From assembly GCA_949592205.1 (NCBI GenBank), contig CATIUR010000003.1, positions 154,136,759-154,200,758 on the forward strand: a DNA stretch of 64,000 nt. The letters run 5' to 3'. The notes beneath the pieces are model-generated. The model worked only from the letters and a program-made list of their open reading frames with translations, did not search any database and had not been told where the DNA came from. This document shows positions 47,933-59,752 of this stretch, in pieces (the first letter of the stretch is position 1; every line of letters starts with the position of its first letter). Made by a program: the position numbers and the translations under genes. This stretch comes from Helichrysum umbraculigerum (Eukaryota; Streptophyta; Magnoliopsida; Asterales; Asteraceae).

Positions 47933-49130
47933 AATAGTTTGGGTGAATTGAACATGATAGTATGTTCAATCCTAAACTTGGATTGAGTTGAGTCAAACAT
48001 TCCAGAAGGTGTGGGTTTAGTTGATTAGTGAATGTATGAGAAAGTGATTAGTTGAATATGTACTAACCCTTAACAAGTTGTGAAGTTGTTGTTTGATTTC
48101 AGAGACGGAGGGACATGAGTATCTGATTGGTATATTTCATGTTTCCTCAACGCTTGTGGGCTTAAGATTGTCAGGTAATCTTCGATAAGCCTGTGTTAAT
48201 TTAAATTAACTTGAATTGTTTACTCTGTTATGTTGAGTAAGCTTTGTTATAAAGTTACTTGAGTCAGACTGATATGATTCCCTAGTTTTGAGTCAACTAA
48301 GGATTGCTATATGTTGATATCAGGATAGAGGTATTGAATGGGATACTCATTGTGGTGATTATTTCTGATTGAATTGAGAATGCAGAAATATGATTAAGTA
48401 AATAGAAAAGAATTGATTAAGGTTCAAATGGATTGATGTTAGAACCTAATGAGTGTCTTTATTGGTGAGACGAGATAATTGATAGTATTATGTTAATGGA
48501 TTAATCACAAGGTGTGATCTAAATCCTTGCTAAGGAAGGTCGTGTCATTGAATTGATAATGACTGTTATTTGAGAAAATATGTGTTTATGTGACTATATG
48601 ATATGTGTTGACTATAGTTAAACACTTGATATAAACCATGACTGATAGGTTTAAGAGAAATGTAGAGTGTAATAATGTGAAATTGATTGGGAAGTGATAG
48701 ATCTTTCTGGTCAATTGTGAAATTAATAAATGAAATGTTTGATAGTAACATGATTAAGTAGACTTGTTGTGACAGTGATGCTTGATATGATAGCATATGT
48801 CAAAGTGATGATAGTTGATTAAGATGTGTCCTGAATTTTGAGGAAAATAGGGACATTGATTAATGTTAAGTGTTGAAACTATGATGATAAGTTATCATGT
48901 GTTTGAGGTTTCAGATAAGTGATATACTGAGTAATTCAATTGTTGAAAATTAGAACATTGTGTGTATGTGAGATGACTTGCACATGTAGGGTTGAATATG
49001 TAAGTAGTAAGCTGATTTTGAGTGTGTATCAGCTGTTAGAAACTATTAAATAAATATTGATTGGTATGAAATCATGAAGTATTTAATATATATGAGATAA
49101 GAATAGATCACATTGATAATTATAATGTAG

Positions 49131-49225
49131 AGTAGCCCGAGAATGGATTGTGAAGAACATAATCTTGCAACGCCTGATCACCGTTGTTATATTATGTTGT
49201 GTCACATGAACTTGTTGTGGCTACT
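49131..49225 (+). other. Conserved hairpin segment (element E copy)
   Basis: AGTAGCCC/TGGCTACT outer arms (last pair lost) and GAACATAAT/ATTATGTT inner arms. Nearly identical in sequence to the A copy. Confidence 0.6.
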
Positions 49226-49500
49226 TGGTATAAAAGAAATGTAATGTGATTTAGAAAACTGAGCATGAGAGTATGCTAAGTGGTTTAATAGTTGTTTTGA
49301 TAAGAAAACAATTGGTTGATAGAACTGTAACATCTAGAATGTAAATGTGAGAGTGTAAATAATGTTTGTCATTGATAGTTGTTTTGTTGATGAACATAAA
49401 TGACAAATTGGATTCTGTTAAATAGGTAATTGTGATTGATAATGATAGATTACCTGTAGGTGGATTTGTATAGTGTTTAAATGAATCACTATGTTGTAGC

Positions 49501-49790
49501 TGGCTTGTATGAAGCCAAAGTTGAGATAGGTTGATATTGTCTTGCTTGAGGAATTCCAAGTATTATTGAATGTAATAATGTGAGGTCTATGTTTGAAAGT
49601 AAACATACAATATGAAATAGCTTGTATGGAGCCAAGATTGATGTAGGTTGACCTTGTCCTTGTGAAGGATTGATAAGATTATTGAATGTAATAATTTGAA
49701 ATATATGTTTGAAAGTGAACATATAAGATGAAATGGTTTGTTGTGAGTTAATATTGATAGTATGTTAACTTTGAAAGTCAAACCATGAAT
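49501..49790 (+). repeat. Tandem repeat, about 118-bp unit (element E)
   Basis: Same unit as at 22409-22690, starting GGCTTGTATGAAGCC. Confidence 0.7.
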
Positions 49791-52205
49791 AGAGAGTTGT
49801 GTATAAAATTAATTGCTTGTGATTGGTTTGAGTTTGGGTCAAACTTGAGGAAAGCAATTAGAGAATTTTGTTGATTGGTCAATGGAAATCAAAGTTGACA
49901 TGTAGTCAACTGTGTGTGTTGAAATAGTCTAACATAGATTGTAATGTTATGATTGTGAGGAATATGATTGAATTCCTTGATTAGTCAAATTATGTTGAGA
50001 TGGGTCTTGTAAGATCCAAAGGAGATAGATGAATGGTCTAAGTTTGTAAGACTTGAGTTATTACTTAAAGCTAGTATTAAGTAATTGAAATAGTGTTAAG
50101 TATATTTGAACTGAATATGTGTTAGAAAATTTTACAGATATGAAGTCATTGAATGATATGACAGTTGTAAATTGTTGAAAGGTGCAAATTAAGTCACATT
50201 GATTAGAATTGTGATAGGAAAGTCTTACCAGTGTATGAGGCTTGTGATGATAGCTTTGATTTGGTAAGAATGTGAGATAAGAAATAATTGAAAGTTATTA
50301 TTAATAGTTGCATAGGTTGATTTGTACCTCATGGCGAGTTACTTAAGTACTGGAAGAATTGAATGGATTCTTTTGTTATTTATTGATAGTATATGAATAA
50401 AGTAAGTGGTAAATTGGGATTAGATCCAAATAAGAAATGATATGAAAAGATATCTGGAAGTTGAACTGTGTTAAAGGTCTAGTTTGACCTTGGTGGATAA
50501 ATTGTGAAATATGAATTGAATAGTTGGTCATATTTTAAGAAATCAGGTATGAAATTAAGTGTAATGATCATTATTTTGATAGTTTAAGAATAATGATTGC
50601 TTGACATTTGGGGCTGAAAACCTGATGTGTATAATTGTAAGTGTTAGAAAGTAAGAGAAACCTTGAGATTGATAGGTGATGATTGTATTCACCAAACTTT
50701 TCTTGAAAGTTTAGAATGAAATGTTTAAGTTATATACTAGTTGATAAGTATATAAGTGAAACATAGAGTTATTGATTGTTCCATGTCCTATGGTATGGAT
50801 ATGTGATGAATAGTAGTATTGAGAAGGCTTGATAAAGACTTTAACAGTCTGAATGGCCTAGTATATAGAATGAAATGGAATTGTTGTGTATGTGTCCATT
50901 TTAGAGAATATCTAAAATAGTGTAGGTATGTATGTGTGGTATACATGATAATAAATGGCATGATAAGTTTTAATAGAATGAATTAAAATGTGCCATAAGA
51001 TATGTGGAAGATAGTTAATTGTGATTAACTTGATGTAGATTTTGTTGGAAATGTGTTGGAAAGTAGCACATTTTGATAATGTGATATTGTGATGCTTGAC
51101 CTGTAGTATCATAATATGTGGATTAAGACTGACTTAGTTGCTAGATTGACGGGATCTAGTGTTAAATGATTGGGTGGTTAAAGTTGTATAAATTCTAATT
51201 GCTTGTGATTAGTAGTTTAAGATTGTAAAGTTGAATTGAAATAACTGGTTGCTAAGAGAATATTATGGATATCTTACCAGTTTAAGTAATAAATAAGTTT
51301 TAACTTGATGGTTAGTTAAACTTTGGAGATATATAGTGAGTATTGATAGATGTACTGAACTGTATAATCATTAGTGTTGTGATTATTGGAAGTGTTATTG
51401 TTGTTGTTAACAATTGATAGGTTGTAATGAAAGGAATTACAAGTAGAAATAAGTCAATGTAGAGGTTGGTTGAATGTAGGTAATATTTGATTTTGGTACT
51501 ATTACTGATTGAGCAAAGTACTTGTTGATTGTGGTTTTACCTACAGAGTGTGACCTCTGCTTTGCTTAGTTAGATGATATGAATCTGGAGTACTTTTAAG
51601 TAAAAGATTTCATATAATTGTAATGATATGTGAATATGATTGGTTATTCACAAGAGTATAGGTATGAAACTTTTAGATGAAAAGTTAACCTAGATTTGAA
51701 TTTCAAATCTTTGATGGTAGAGATTTAAGATTGTGATCTATCTATTAGACTGATTGTTAGTCATGAACTGAAATTATATTTCAGTGTTGCTAGGTACATT
51801 GGGGTTTAAATAAACACTGTTGTTGTAATATTGTGACTGCTGTTTTATTGTTAACAGTGATGAACAGTGAGAATAGGTTAAAGATCTTAGCATGTTGCTA
51901 ATTTCTGGTTGTGTAGACCTAGTAAGTGATGTTAGGTTTCACTTATTGTTGTTGGTTAAAGTGATAGGGTGCTTTAAACTTTTATCTGATTGGTGATAAA
52001 GGAATTAGATAGATGATTGGTTCCTATGAGATGTTGGATGGATGCACTGTATGTGTGCATAGGAAAAGATAGAAGCATGTACATTTGGATATGTGCATGT
52101 GGAAAGAATTCAACTAGTCTAAGAATAGTTGTAAGTTGCTATTGAGGATTAATGTATGCTAAGAGGTATGTGACTATATCACATTAGTTAGATTGATTGA
52201 GGTTA

Positions 52206-52242
52206 GATTTCGGGGACGAAATCTCTTTAAGGAGGGGAGAGT
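52206..52242 (+). other. Polypurine tract of element E
   Basis: GATTTCGGGGACGAAATC then AAGGAGGGGAGAG, abutting the 3' LTR. Confidence 0.9.
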
Positions 52243-54110
52243 TGTAACATCCTCGAATTGGACATAGTTGTTTTATATTATTTCTGGATTTAAATAAGCA
52301 TTTAAATGTGTTTGGAAATAATATTGTTTGAATTAGTGAAATAATTGGAATAGGAGCTGAATATTCCAACGTGATAAGTGAATTATTAATTGTTGTAAAT
52401 TAATATAGTTGACGGTGCAATAAAATGTTTGGACTCGTAAATGGTTTTCGGGTTCCAGACAATAAATTGAGATGGGGTATTAAATTATACCCGTATATTG
52501 AAGGCGGTTTGTGAGGTCGGTTATATATATCACTTTCCTCTTTAGGAAAGTTTATTTAGAAATTTCAAAACTCACAGAAACTCTCTGAAAACCTCCAAAT
52601 CAATCCAGAAATCAAATCAGGAAGTTGTGGTTCTCGTGAAACTTCATAATCATCAGATTACCATCGTTAGATTCTTCAATCAGTAAGTGTTCTTGAGTAA
52701 TTAAGAATTTGATTTTGATTGAATTTGGGTAAATCGATGATTTGAGTGATTTGGATGTTATAAATCATGTTATAAGTATTACATATTGATTATGTAATGA
52801 TATTTGTGATTTTAAACGGTTAGAAATAGTGTTTTTGAGGTTTTGGGTATTAAACCCGTGGATTAGGGTTTGATCAGCTCGAACTGGGCTGGGACGACGA
52901 GGGAATCCGGCGGATTCACGGGAATCCGGCGGATTCAGTAAAAAGTTGGGGAATCCGGTCGGATTTAGGGAATCCGGCGGATTCAAGTTGTTTTGTGGGA
53001 AGCCGGCGGCTTCATAGGGAATCCGGCGGCTTGGTTGGCTGGTATAGCATTACATGTTTGATTGTTAATAGTAATGTGATTAAAATTTGATATATGTAAA
53101 AAAATATGATAATGATTGTATTGTAATCATTAGTGTATAATTAAGAACTAGTAATTTTAATGTTGATTATGTTAAGTTCTTAATATTGTTGATCGATATA
53201 AGTTATGTATTGAAATGGATTACTAACTTATATTTGATGTGTTGATTATCAGATATGGAGAAGACTCAGTAATATTAGACTTCTGAGCTTGCAGCTGAGG
53301 TAGTCGGTGAGTGGATCTGTAACCTCAGTGTGATTTAGTTGTAATGATTTGATTTACAACCAGTAATTTATAGTATTACTTTGATATGATGCATCTATTG
53401 AGATATCTTGCCATGATAGTTTGACTAGTTGCTTACTTGGCTGTTTGAGCTAGCATGTAAGATTCTGAGGTCAACTTGACTTGACAGTTGGACTTGGTTG
53501 TTATTGTAGACGACAGGAGATCTTGAAACTTGAAATGTTGGTTTGGAGATCTAGGTCGTGTGTGATTAACAACTGGTTACCGGTAATTCTGTATAGGCCA
53601 ATACAGATGATTGATAAGGGTTCCCTGAGTACCAAACCGGTATTAGGGTATCTCAGGAGCCACCGGTCCTCATGACGATTGATAATGTTTGATTGGTGTA
53701 GCTTGACATTGATTGGATGTCGAGTGAATGATTGTTTTTCTGTTTATTGTTATTTGATGTAAACAGATTATTACGCTGGGTTGTATTGTTGCTTATAGTT
53801 TCACTCACTTAGCGTTGTGCTAACCCCACCACAGTTCTTCCTGCAGGTTGAAATAGATGGGACATATTGGGCAGGGCAGGAAGTATTTGACAGGATGGAA
53901 TGTTTGACAGGCTGTAACTCTGATGTTATTTTGATAATTATAGAAATGTTTTAATAACACCCTGTGTGTTGAAATGTCTTGTACTTTGAATTGAAAAAGT
54001 TTATTGACATTTTGGGTAACATGTAACATTGGTTGTAATGTTTTGAAATATAAGCTTCCGCGTCGCCATTATAATATTGTTTGTTTATATATAAATGAAG
54101 GGGTGTTAAA
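52243..54110 (+). repeat. Element E 3' LTR
   Basis: Same length as the 5' LTR; differences seen include GACAATAAATT for GACAATAGATT and CAGATATGG for CAGATGTGG. Palindrome array at 52903-53033. Confidence 0.93.
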
Positions 54111-54126
54111 TATACACTTGTAATAA

Positions 54127-54130
<4 letters not shown>

Positions 54131-54212
<82 letters not shown>
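54131..54212. repeat. TA microsatellite (about 40 units)
   Basis: Uninterrupted TA run just downstream of element E. Length is likely variable and assembly-sensitive. Confidence 0.95.
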
Positions 54213-54215
<3 letters not shown>

Positions 54216-54344
54216 GGTACATTACTAATTATCACTTAATCTCAATTAGCAAATTTTTATTAATAGTAATTTGTTTGTCTTTTTTCATATCCCACTTTTT
54301 GTTATCTTAATAAATAAATTTATGAGAGCATATATATAATTAAT

Positions 54345-54420
54345 GCAACTTGGATTAATGGTAAAGTGATTGTCATCTAAGCCGATGATCCTTGGTTCAA
54401 TCACTACTATCTCAACATTT
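54345..54420 (+). mobile_element. tRNA-derived SINE head (candidate)
   Basis: An A-box-like TGGTAAAGTGAT (54359-54370) and a B box GGTTCAATCAC (54394-54404) are spaced as in a tRNA gene, but the cloverleaf does not close. This is what a tRNA-derived SINE head looks like. The body and tail are not delimited. Confidence 0.45.
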
Positions 54421-55523
54421 TTGTTAATTTGCCCAATATTATTAACTAGAGCATTTGAGTTAGTCTAACAATTTAGAATGATTAAAAAGAGAATCAAACT
54501 TTAATTACAAGGGAAGTAATAATACGTAAAATTCAAAAACAATTTTAAAAGGGGAAAACATGTTTATACGATACATAATATATTTGATTACCCGGTTTCT
54601 TTTAATTTTCATTTTTTATCATGTCATGTGTTTTTATTATGTGACTATACACGCTACCATATAGATTCAAGTATTACCATCTTAATCAAGCTCAATGTTA
54701 CACATGCATTTTTTTTAGTGGCACATATATCAAGTGACAAATTGATCTTATAGAACTTAACAATAATTTTACACAATATTACTTACACTTATATTGTATT
54801 AGTTAATTAGTGGATGATCTAACATAAAAAACCAAAAAAAAAAAAAAAAAAAAAATCCTTAAAAAAATTAATTTTAGATATATTTCAAATACATTATAGA
54901 TTTTTTAATAATGTAATTGTTCAAAACATATTGCAAATACTTGATCTTATTGTTTGAAATTCTCGAGACAACGTGTGAGCATGGCAATGCTTGTATACAA
55001 TCAAATCACACACATCAAAAACTATTGAGCATTAACTCAAGGGTTATGTGTTTAAAGAAACAATTGCTCGTATCTACTAAGCTTTAGGCAGGCTCATATT
55101 TGGTTCAAAAACTTCCTCGACCTTTGCGTATTTGTCAATATTAAGCTGAATTTGCATTCAAACTACATAATGTAAAATCCGCAGATGCATAAATCAAGTA
55201 ACGACCTATCTCGTTTTTATAGCAAGTTAAGCTAAGATCACCTGGCGGATTGCAGATTGAATCAATGAGAATGCCTTTATAACGTGGTATGCAGGACCGT
55301 AGATATAGACTAATTTGTGCAACGCTTCACTACCAGGATGCATTATTAATCTGAACATTTCACTGTTTTAGTGAAATAACAAATCGTGAAAAATACATAT
55401 ATATATTAAGCCAAGTTCTCTGGATTTTACTACTAATTCGTCAAGAAGGGAGAGTAAGAGTAAAACAAACAACCCATTATCCATGAGCGAGAAAGTAACT
55501 CCAGCTGTAACAGGTTACAACCA
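54421..55523. other. Intergenic, AT-rich
   Basis: No gene. A long A run lies at about 54836-54855. The last part would be the 3' flank of the minus-strand gene ending at 55524. Confidence 0.5.
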
Positions 55524-55579
55524 TTAGGGCCCATGAGACAGCCAACCTGTAATAAAAATATACAATGAAAATGCTTTAA

Positions 55580-55653
<74 letters not shown>

Positions 55654-58600
55654 CACCCTTCAAATACCAAGACATTTTTTTTAATACGAAAGCGTAATTA
55701 AAGGCAATACGACAAGGATTGCGTAGATTACATTTCAAATTGTGCAACCCAATTACATACAATATTTAATGCCAAGTCATCATTAAGTATTAACACATAG
55801 ATAGGTGTTATATTAAAATTTATGACATAATTGTTTTCGACCCAAAACATATCAAACACAAAATCAGAGAGCGGTGCCAAACATTCCTTCAACCCAAACT
55901 TCTAGTCACCCACGATCATAAGCTAAACCTGCAAGAAGTTGGGGGGAGGGATTAGCACAAAGCTAAGTGAATAAATCCAAAACCCACAATCTAACTTAGC
56001 ATAACAAATAACTACAGCAAGCACATCACAAGTAACCTAGAAGGATCGGTGGTCCTTGAGGTACCTTCATACCGCGGTGGTTCCCCAAGTAACACTTATA
56101 ACCAAACTGAAGGCCAAACAGTGGTTAAACCGATAGTTTGGTACTAATACTACATACAACGTAATTTCAGTGCCCAACACATGTACAAATCAATTACGTT
56201 GTCCAAAGTAATAGTTCTCAAACCCAACACATTAGTTGACCTTCACCAAATCAAATAATCCAAACTATCATAGCATAATGGACACCAATAAATCGTTCAA
56301 GGGATAACCATCATGGCAATATAATATTAAAGCAGTCATTGCAATAAACCAAATTACCCATTGTAACCATGTTGTTACAACTAACTTAGACTGAGAGTCC
56401 AAGATCCACTCACCCTTGACAATCACCGTCCTTGCTCAGAGATCTAATGTTACCGAGTCTTCTCTTTATCTGAGAACACAAGAGAGTTACAAATTAGTAA
56501 CTTACTTCGGAATGTTTATCATTATCTTAGTATTACTTATCAACAAACAAGTAATCAACAACTAATACAATTCAGAAATCAATCATTTATACAAGTAATA
56601 AAAGCTGGAAGTCATCACTGGGCTAACCGGGTAACCATCTTACCCGCCGGGTAACAAGACCTCATTCGGCACCAATTTTGATCAGAAGTGAGCTTAAGTT
56701 ACCCGGTTAAGTTACCCGCCGTGTAACACGTTACCCGGTCAAGTTACCCGCCGTGTAACACGTTACCCGCCGTGTAACACGGCTTAACCAGTTTTGCCCA
56801 ATTTACCCGGTTACCCGCCTGGTAAGGCTTGTTTGCAGGCGACCTGCACCTGTTCATCACATCCCGATCCCAAAACACAAATTTAACAAATTGCAGCAAC
56901 AACACACGAATTCATTCAGTAATAAACATCAAGTATCATCACTAAACATATTGCAACATCAATCAAGACCATCTAATCACACATTCAACACATGCATCCA
57001 ATTTCTAACCTAATTTAACCAAATCAATCAAGAACACATAATTAGGGCATGGTTAGCTTACAAAGGAGATGAGGATCAGCTGGAGAAGATGATGGCAAGA
57101 TCAGAAGACTAAATCACAGCTCCAATTTCTAGTTTGTTTGATTTCTTTTGAGTTCTAAGTGAGAGTGAAGGTGATGTTGGTTTTTGCATGTAGTTTACTG
57201 TAAGTGTAGGAAATAAAGTCGACATATGCAATTTACTAAGTATTAGGTGGTATCAATACCATACCCATTCTAAATCTATAGTCTGGAACCTAAAAGTCAA
57301 TTGCGAGAAATAAGTTTTATTATACCGTCAACTAAATTAATTTAGAACAATTAATAATTTAGTTATCACAATAAGTCTTTTGAACATTTGACCTATTAAT
57401 TTCACCCGTCCAAATAAATACCAATTATTTCTAAATACCAAGTAAATACAATTAAAGTAAGGAAAATACCGTATTCCTACTAGGCCAGATTCGAGGATGT
57501 TACAATATATATAATTACTGAAACCTTTATATGTTATAGAATAAAACTTCTCACCTTGTGGAGGGGAATGGAGATTTGTGTGTGCAGAATCGAGGTTGGC
57601 ATTAGAATTACTGAAACAAAACCTCTGTACCTCTGTAAGTGCAACAAAATATAATTGTTATGTGTAACACTAAAATGACACTAACAAAAGGAAGGTAAAA
57701 AAAAAAGATATTACCTCAAGAATCACATTAGTGATTCTGTCTTCGGCTTGTCTAACATCGTCAACAGAACCCACTAAATCAACATAACATTGACCGTGTT
57801 GGCGGATATCATTATCAGTCACCAAGGTAAATTCCACATCTCTAATTCTGCGGATGTCCCTAAGTGCTTGTCCCAAATGGTTTCCCAGCTAAACATGTAC
57901 AAATTATCATAAACTTGCAGGAGATAATCATGTATCTAGAGTAAGATAATATATGTAAGAATTAAGATTTCACCTACATCTTTCTCACGCACACAGTAAA
58001 TTTTTCTAATCTTTTTCACTCCAAAAGTAGCTGCCTCAGCTATACGGTAATCGTCATCTAGTTATAAAAAGAAAAAAGAATTAAAAAACAAGATGCAAAC
58101 AGTGATTAACTAAAATTTCATAGAAAAAGTTACTAATAACCATCACAAAAACACAAAAATGCACACACACATACACACACACACTAATTACAGGAAAGAT
58201 TACTTACAAAAACTACCCAAAAATGAAATTCTTGAACAAAGTTAATCATGAAACTAAATTTTAGATATCAGATTATAGAAACTACCTAAAAACTCACCAA
58301 TTATATCAAGTATATCTTGATCCTGCAAATCTTGACAATTTGAAGGTAGTTGACTAATTAAGCTCAGATTAGGAATAAATCCACTAAATTAAGAAAACCC
58401 CACGTAGCAAAAAGGATTTGGAACTATGCAAGAATGTGAATCCCAAAAAATAAAAAACAATAAAAATTAAAATGTCACAAGTAATAAACAATCTAACCAA
58501 ATTTAACAGAACCCATATAGAGAAAAAGATTTGGAGGTATTTAATAATGCACTTATCAAGGGAGTTACACTAAAATCCAAACTTTCATAACCTTTTTAAC

Positions 58601-58864
58601 AGAAAGTGTCAAATTGTGATCGATAAAGGAGAATTGTAAGTACCCAAGAATGTACATCCTCAAGAAAACATCAGTATAATGATCAAACATATCAGATTCA
58701 GATTAATTTAACAAAAAATTCGAGCAGTTATCAAGAAACCCAACAAAGATTCATCAATATCAATGTATAGAATTAATCATATAAGAAATCAAACAGAAAT
58801 TACCGAATATCAGGCGAGATATCTGGTCATCCATTATGGCACACTTCTGTGATATTGGGTCCAT
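55524..58864 (-). CDS. Hypothetical 146-aa protein, possible KH-like fold, six exons
   Basis: Exons placed by GT-AG sites and phase: 58864-58804, 58330-58298, 58057-57978, 57888-57715, 57624-57555, 55546-55524. Phases agree throughout and the last exon reaches TAA. The N-terminus is acidic (MDDQISRLIF..DQDILDII). The middle reads DYRIAEAATFGVKKIRKIYCV, then LGNHLGQALRDIRRIRDVEF and CYVDLVGSVDDVRQAEDRI, an order of helix, G-rich turn, helix, strand and helix that resembles a KH RNA-binding domain; the GxxG loop is imperfect. The tail (NSNANLDSAHTNLHSPPQ) looks disordered. I do not recognise a named family. Weak points are the 33-base second exon and the 23-base last exon. A solo LTR fills the last intron. 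Confidence 0.6.
55584..55648. repeat. TA microsatellite
   Basis: About 33 TA units in the last intron of the small gene; solo LTR F inserted at its edge. Confidence 0.95.
55649..57504 (-). mobile_element. Solo LTR F (1856 bp) in an intron
   Basis: On the minus strand TGTAACATCCTCGAA to GGGTGTTATA, flanked by ATATA on both sides (not decisive, because the site is a TA run). No primer site or polypurine tract beside it, so a solo LTR. It keeps the LTR donor (GTAAGC at 57061), the branch-like CTAAT and acceptor (AG 55930-55929), and has GTTACCCGCCGGGTAAC-type palindromes at 56618-56842. It is in the same orientation as the host gene. Confidence 0.85.
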
Positions 58865-58989
58865 ATTTCAAATTCAGGTTTTTTGGGAATTTCAGAAGAT
58901 TTTTTTGAGAAAGTCTATTTGTGATTTTTCAGAAGAAATCGGGTTTTGAAAATTGTTGAGGAGGCAAAGTCTGTTATGACATAAAATGC
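58865..58989 (-). promoter_or_regulatory. 5' leader of the small six-exon gene
   Basis: About 125 bases between the ATG and a MITE. No clear core promoter motif recognised. Confidence 0.35.
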
Positions 58990-59155
58990 AATGTTTTCAA
59001 AACCGGTCGGTTCGATTGGTTGAACCGGGAACGAAAAGGTAAACGGTCCATTGTAAACCGGTTTTCTTCTAAGTGTTGATTGGTCAAAGAACCGTCGGGT
59101 TTTCCGGTTCGACCGAAAAAACCGGCGAATCGGAACAGGCATCAAACCATTTTCA
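58990..59155. mobile_element. MITE rich in AACCGG (relative of 281-438)
   Basis: Begins ATGTTTTCAAAACCGG and is full of CCGGTTCGA and GGTTGAACCGG motifs; the right end is degenerate. It lies in the promoter-proximal region of the gene at 55524-58864. Confidence 0.5.
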
Positions 59156-59752
59156 ACTTTTCAGGTGATCAAGGTTCATCATCTTTTTTCCTTTTAACTT
59201 TCCGGCTTGGTGGTTGTGGCCATTGCGAGTAGTAGTGGGAGCAACATTAAGTTTAGTATGAATACTTGACACAAAAGATTAGCTCAAAAGCATAAAAGGT
59301 ATCTTGGAAAAAAAATAAAATGAGAAAAATGATGAATATGGTGAAGATGATGAAGTATGATGTTTAAGAACAAAGAAAAGAAAAGAGATGAAAATTTCAG
59401 GTGGTGGTGATGGTGACGGCGGCGAGCATGGTGGTGGTGGTGTATGCTGACGATGGCATGCATGGTGGTGGTGGTGGCGACGGTGAACATGGTGATGGTA
59501 GTTGGGTTGTCCATGTTGATGTGAGGAAGAAATGGAAAGTACTCATTTGTTATAATTTTTAAATAAGAATAAATGAATAATGAAATGCATGGGGAATGAA
59601 AAGAGTAATGCTAAACATGCCTGATTATATAGATCTAAACATACAGTTTCTGCCACATGAATTCTACTAATTCTCTCTCCTTATATTTACCAATCATTTT
59701 ACAATATCCACCAATCAAATTTGTAGGCCTAAATTTAGATATCTGGTTTTAG
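59156..59752. other. Intergenic; GTG-rich patch and MITE-like end
   Basis: A GGTGGTGG/GATGGTGA-rich patch (59399-59510) reads as poly-His on the minus strand, which looks like simple sequence rather than a gene. 59610-59750 is AT-rich and MITE-like. Confidence 0.45.

Larger units (their letters stand above)
47918..52242 (+). mobile_element. Element E interior (non-coding)
   Basis: Follows the A interior from end to end with scattered differences. Holds the hairpin at 49131-49225 and the tandem repeat at 49501-49790. Short minus-strand ORFs in the tandem repeat are overlapping, share repeat text and have no protein signature. Confidence 0.85.
46050..54110 (+). mobile_element. Element E: complete non-autonomous LTR retrotransposon (8061 bp)
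   Basis: TATAC at 46045-46049 and 54111-54115 flank two LTRs of identical length (1868 bp; 46050-47917 and 52243-54110). By eye the LTRs differ at about five or six bases, so the insertion is recent. It has a primer-binding site at 47921-47932, a polypurine tract at 52206-52242 and a 4325-bp interior with no gag or pol. It is a relative of A and C with the same order of non-coding parts. Best class: LARD-type derivative of a Ty3/gypsy element. Confidence 0.93.

Noticed and set aside
49251..49781. Cluster of overlapping minus-strand ORFs as a small gene family
   Set aside because: They are offset readings of the 118-bp tandem repeat in the element E interior.
54345..54420. Functional tRNA gene
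   Set aside because: A and B boxes are present, but the acceptor and anticodon stems do not pair; more likely a SINE head.
59284..59514. His-rich 76-aa minus-strand ORF
   Set aside because: It is the GTG/GAT simple-sequence patch read in reverse; no support from exons or motifs.
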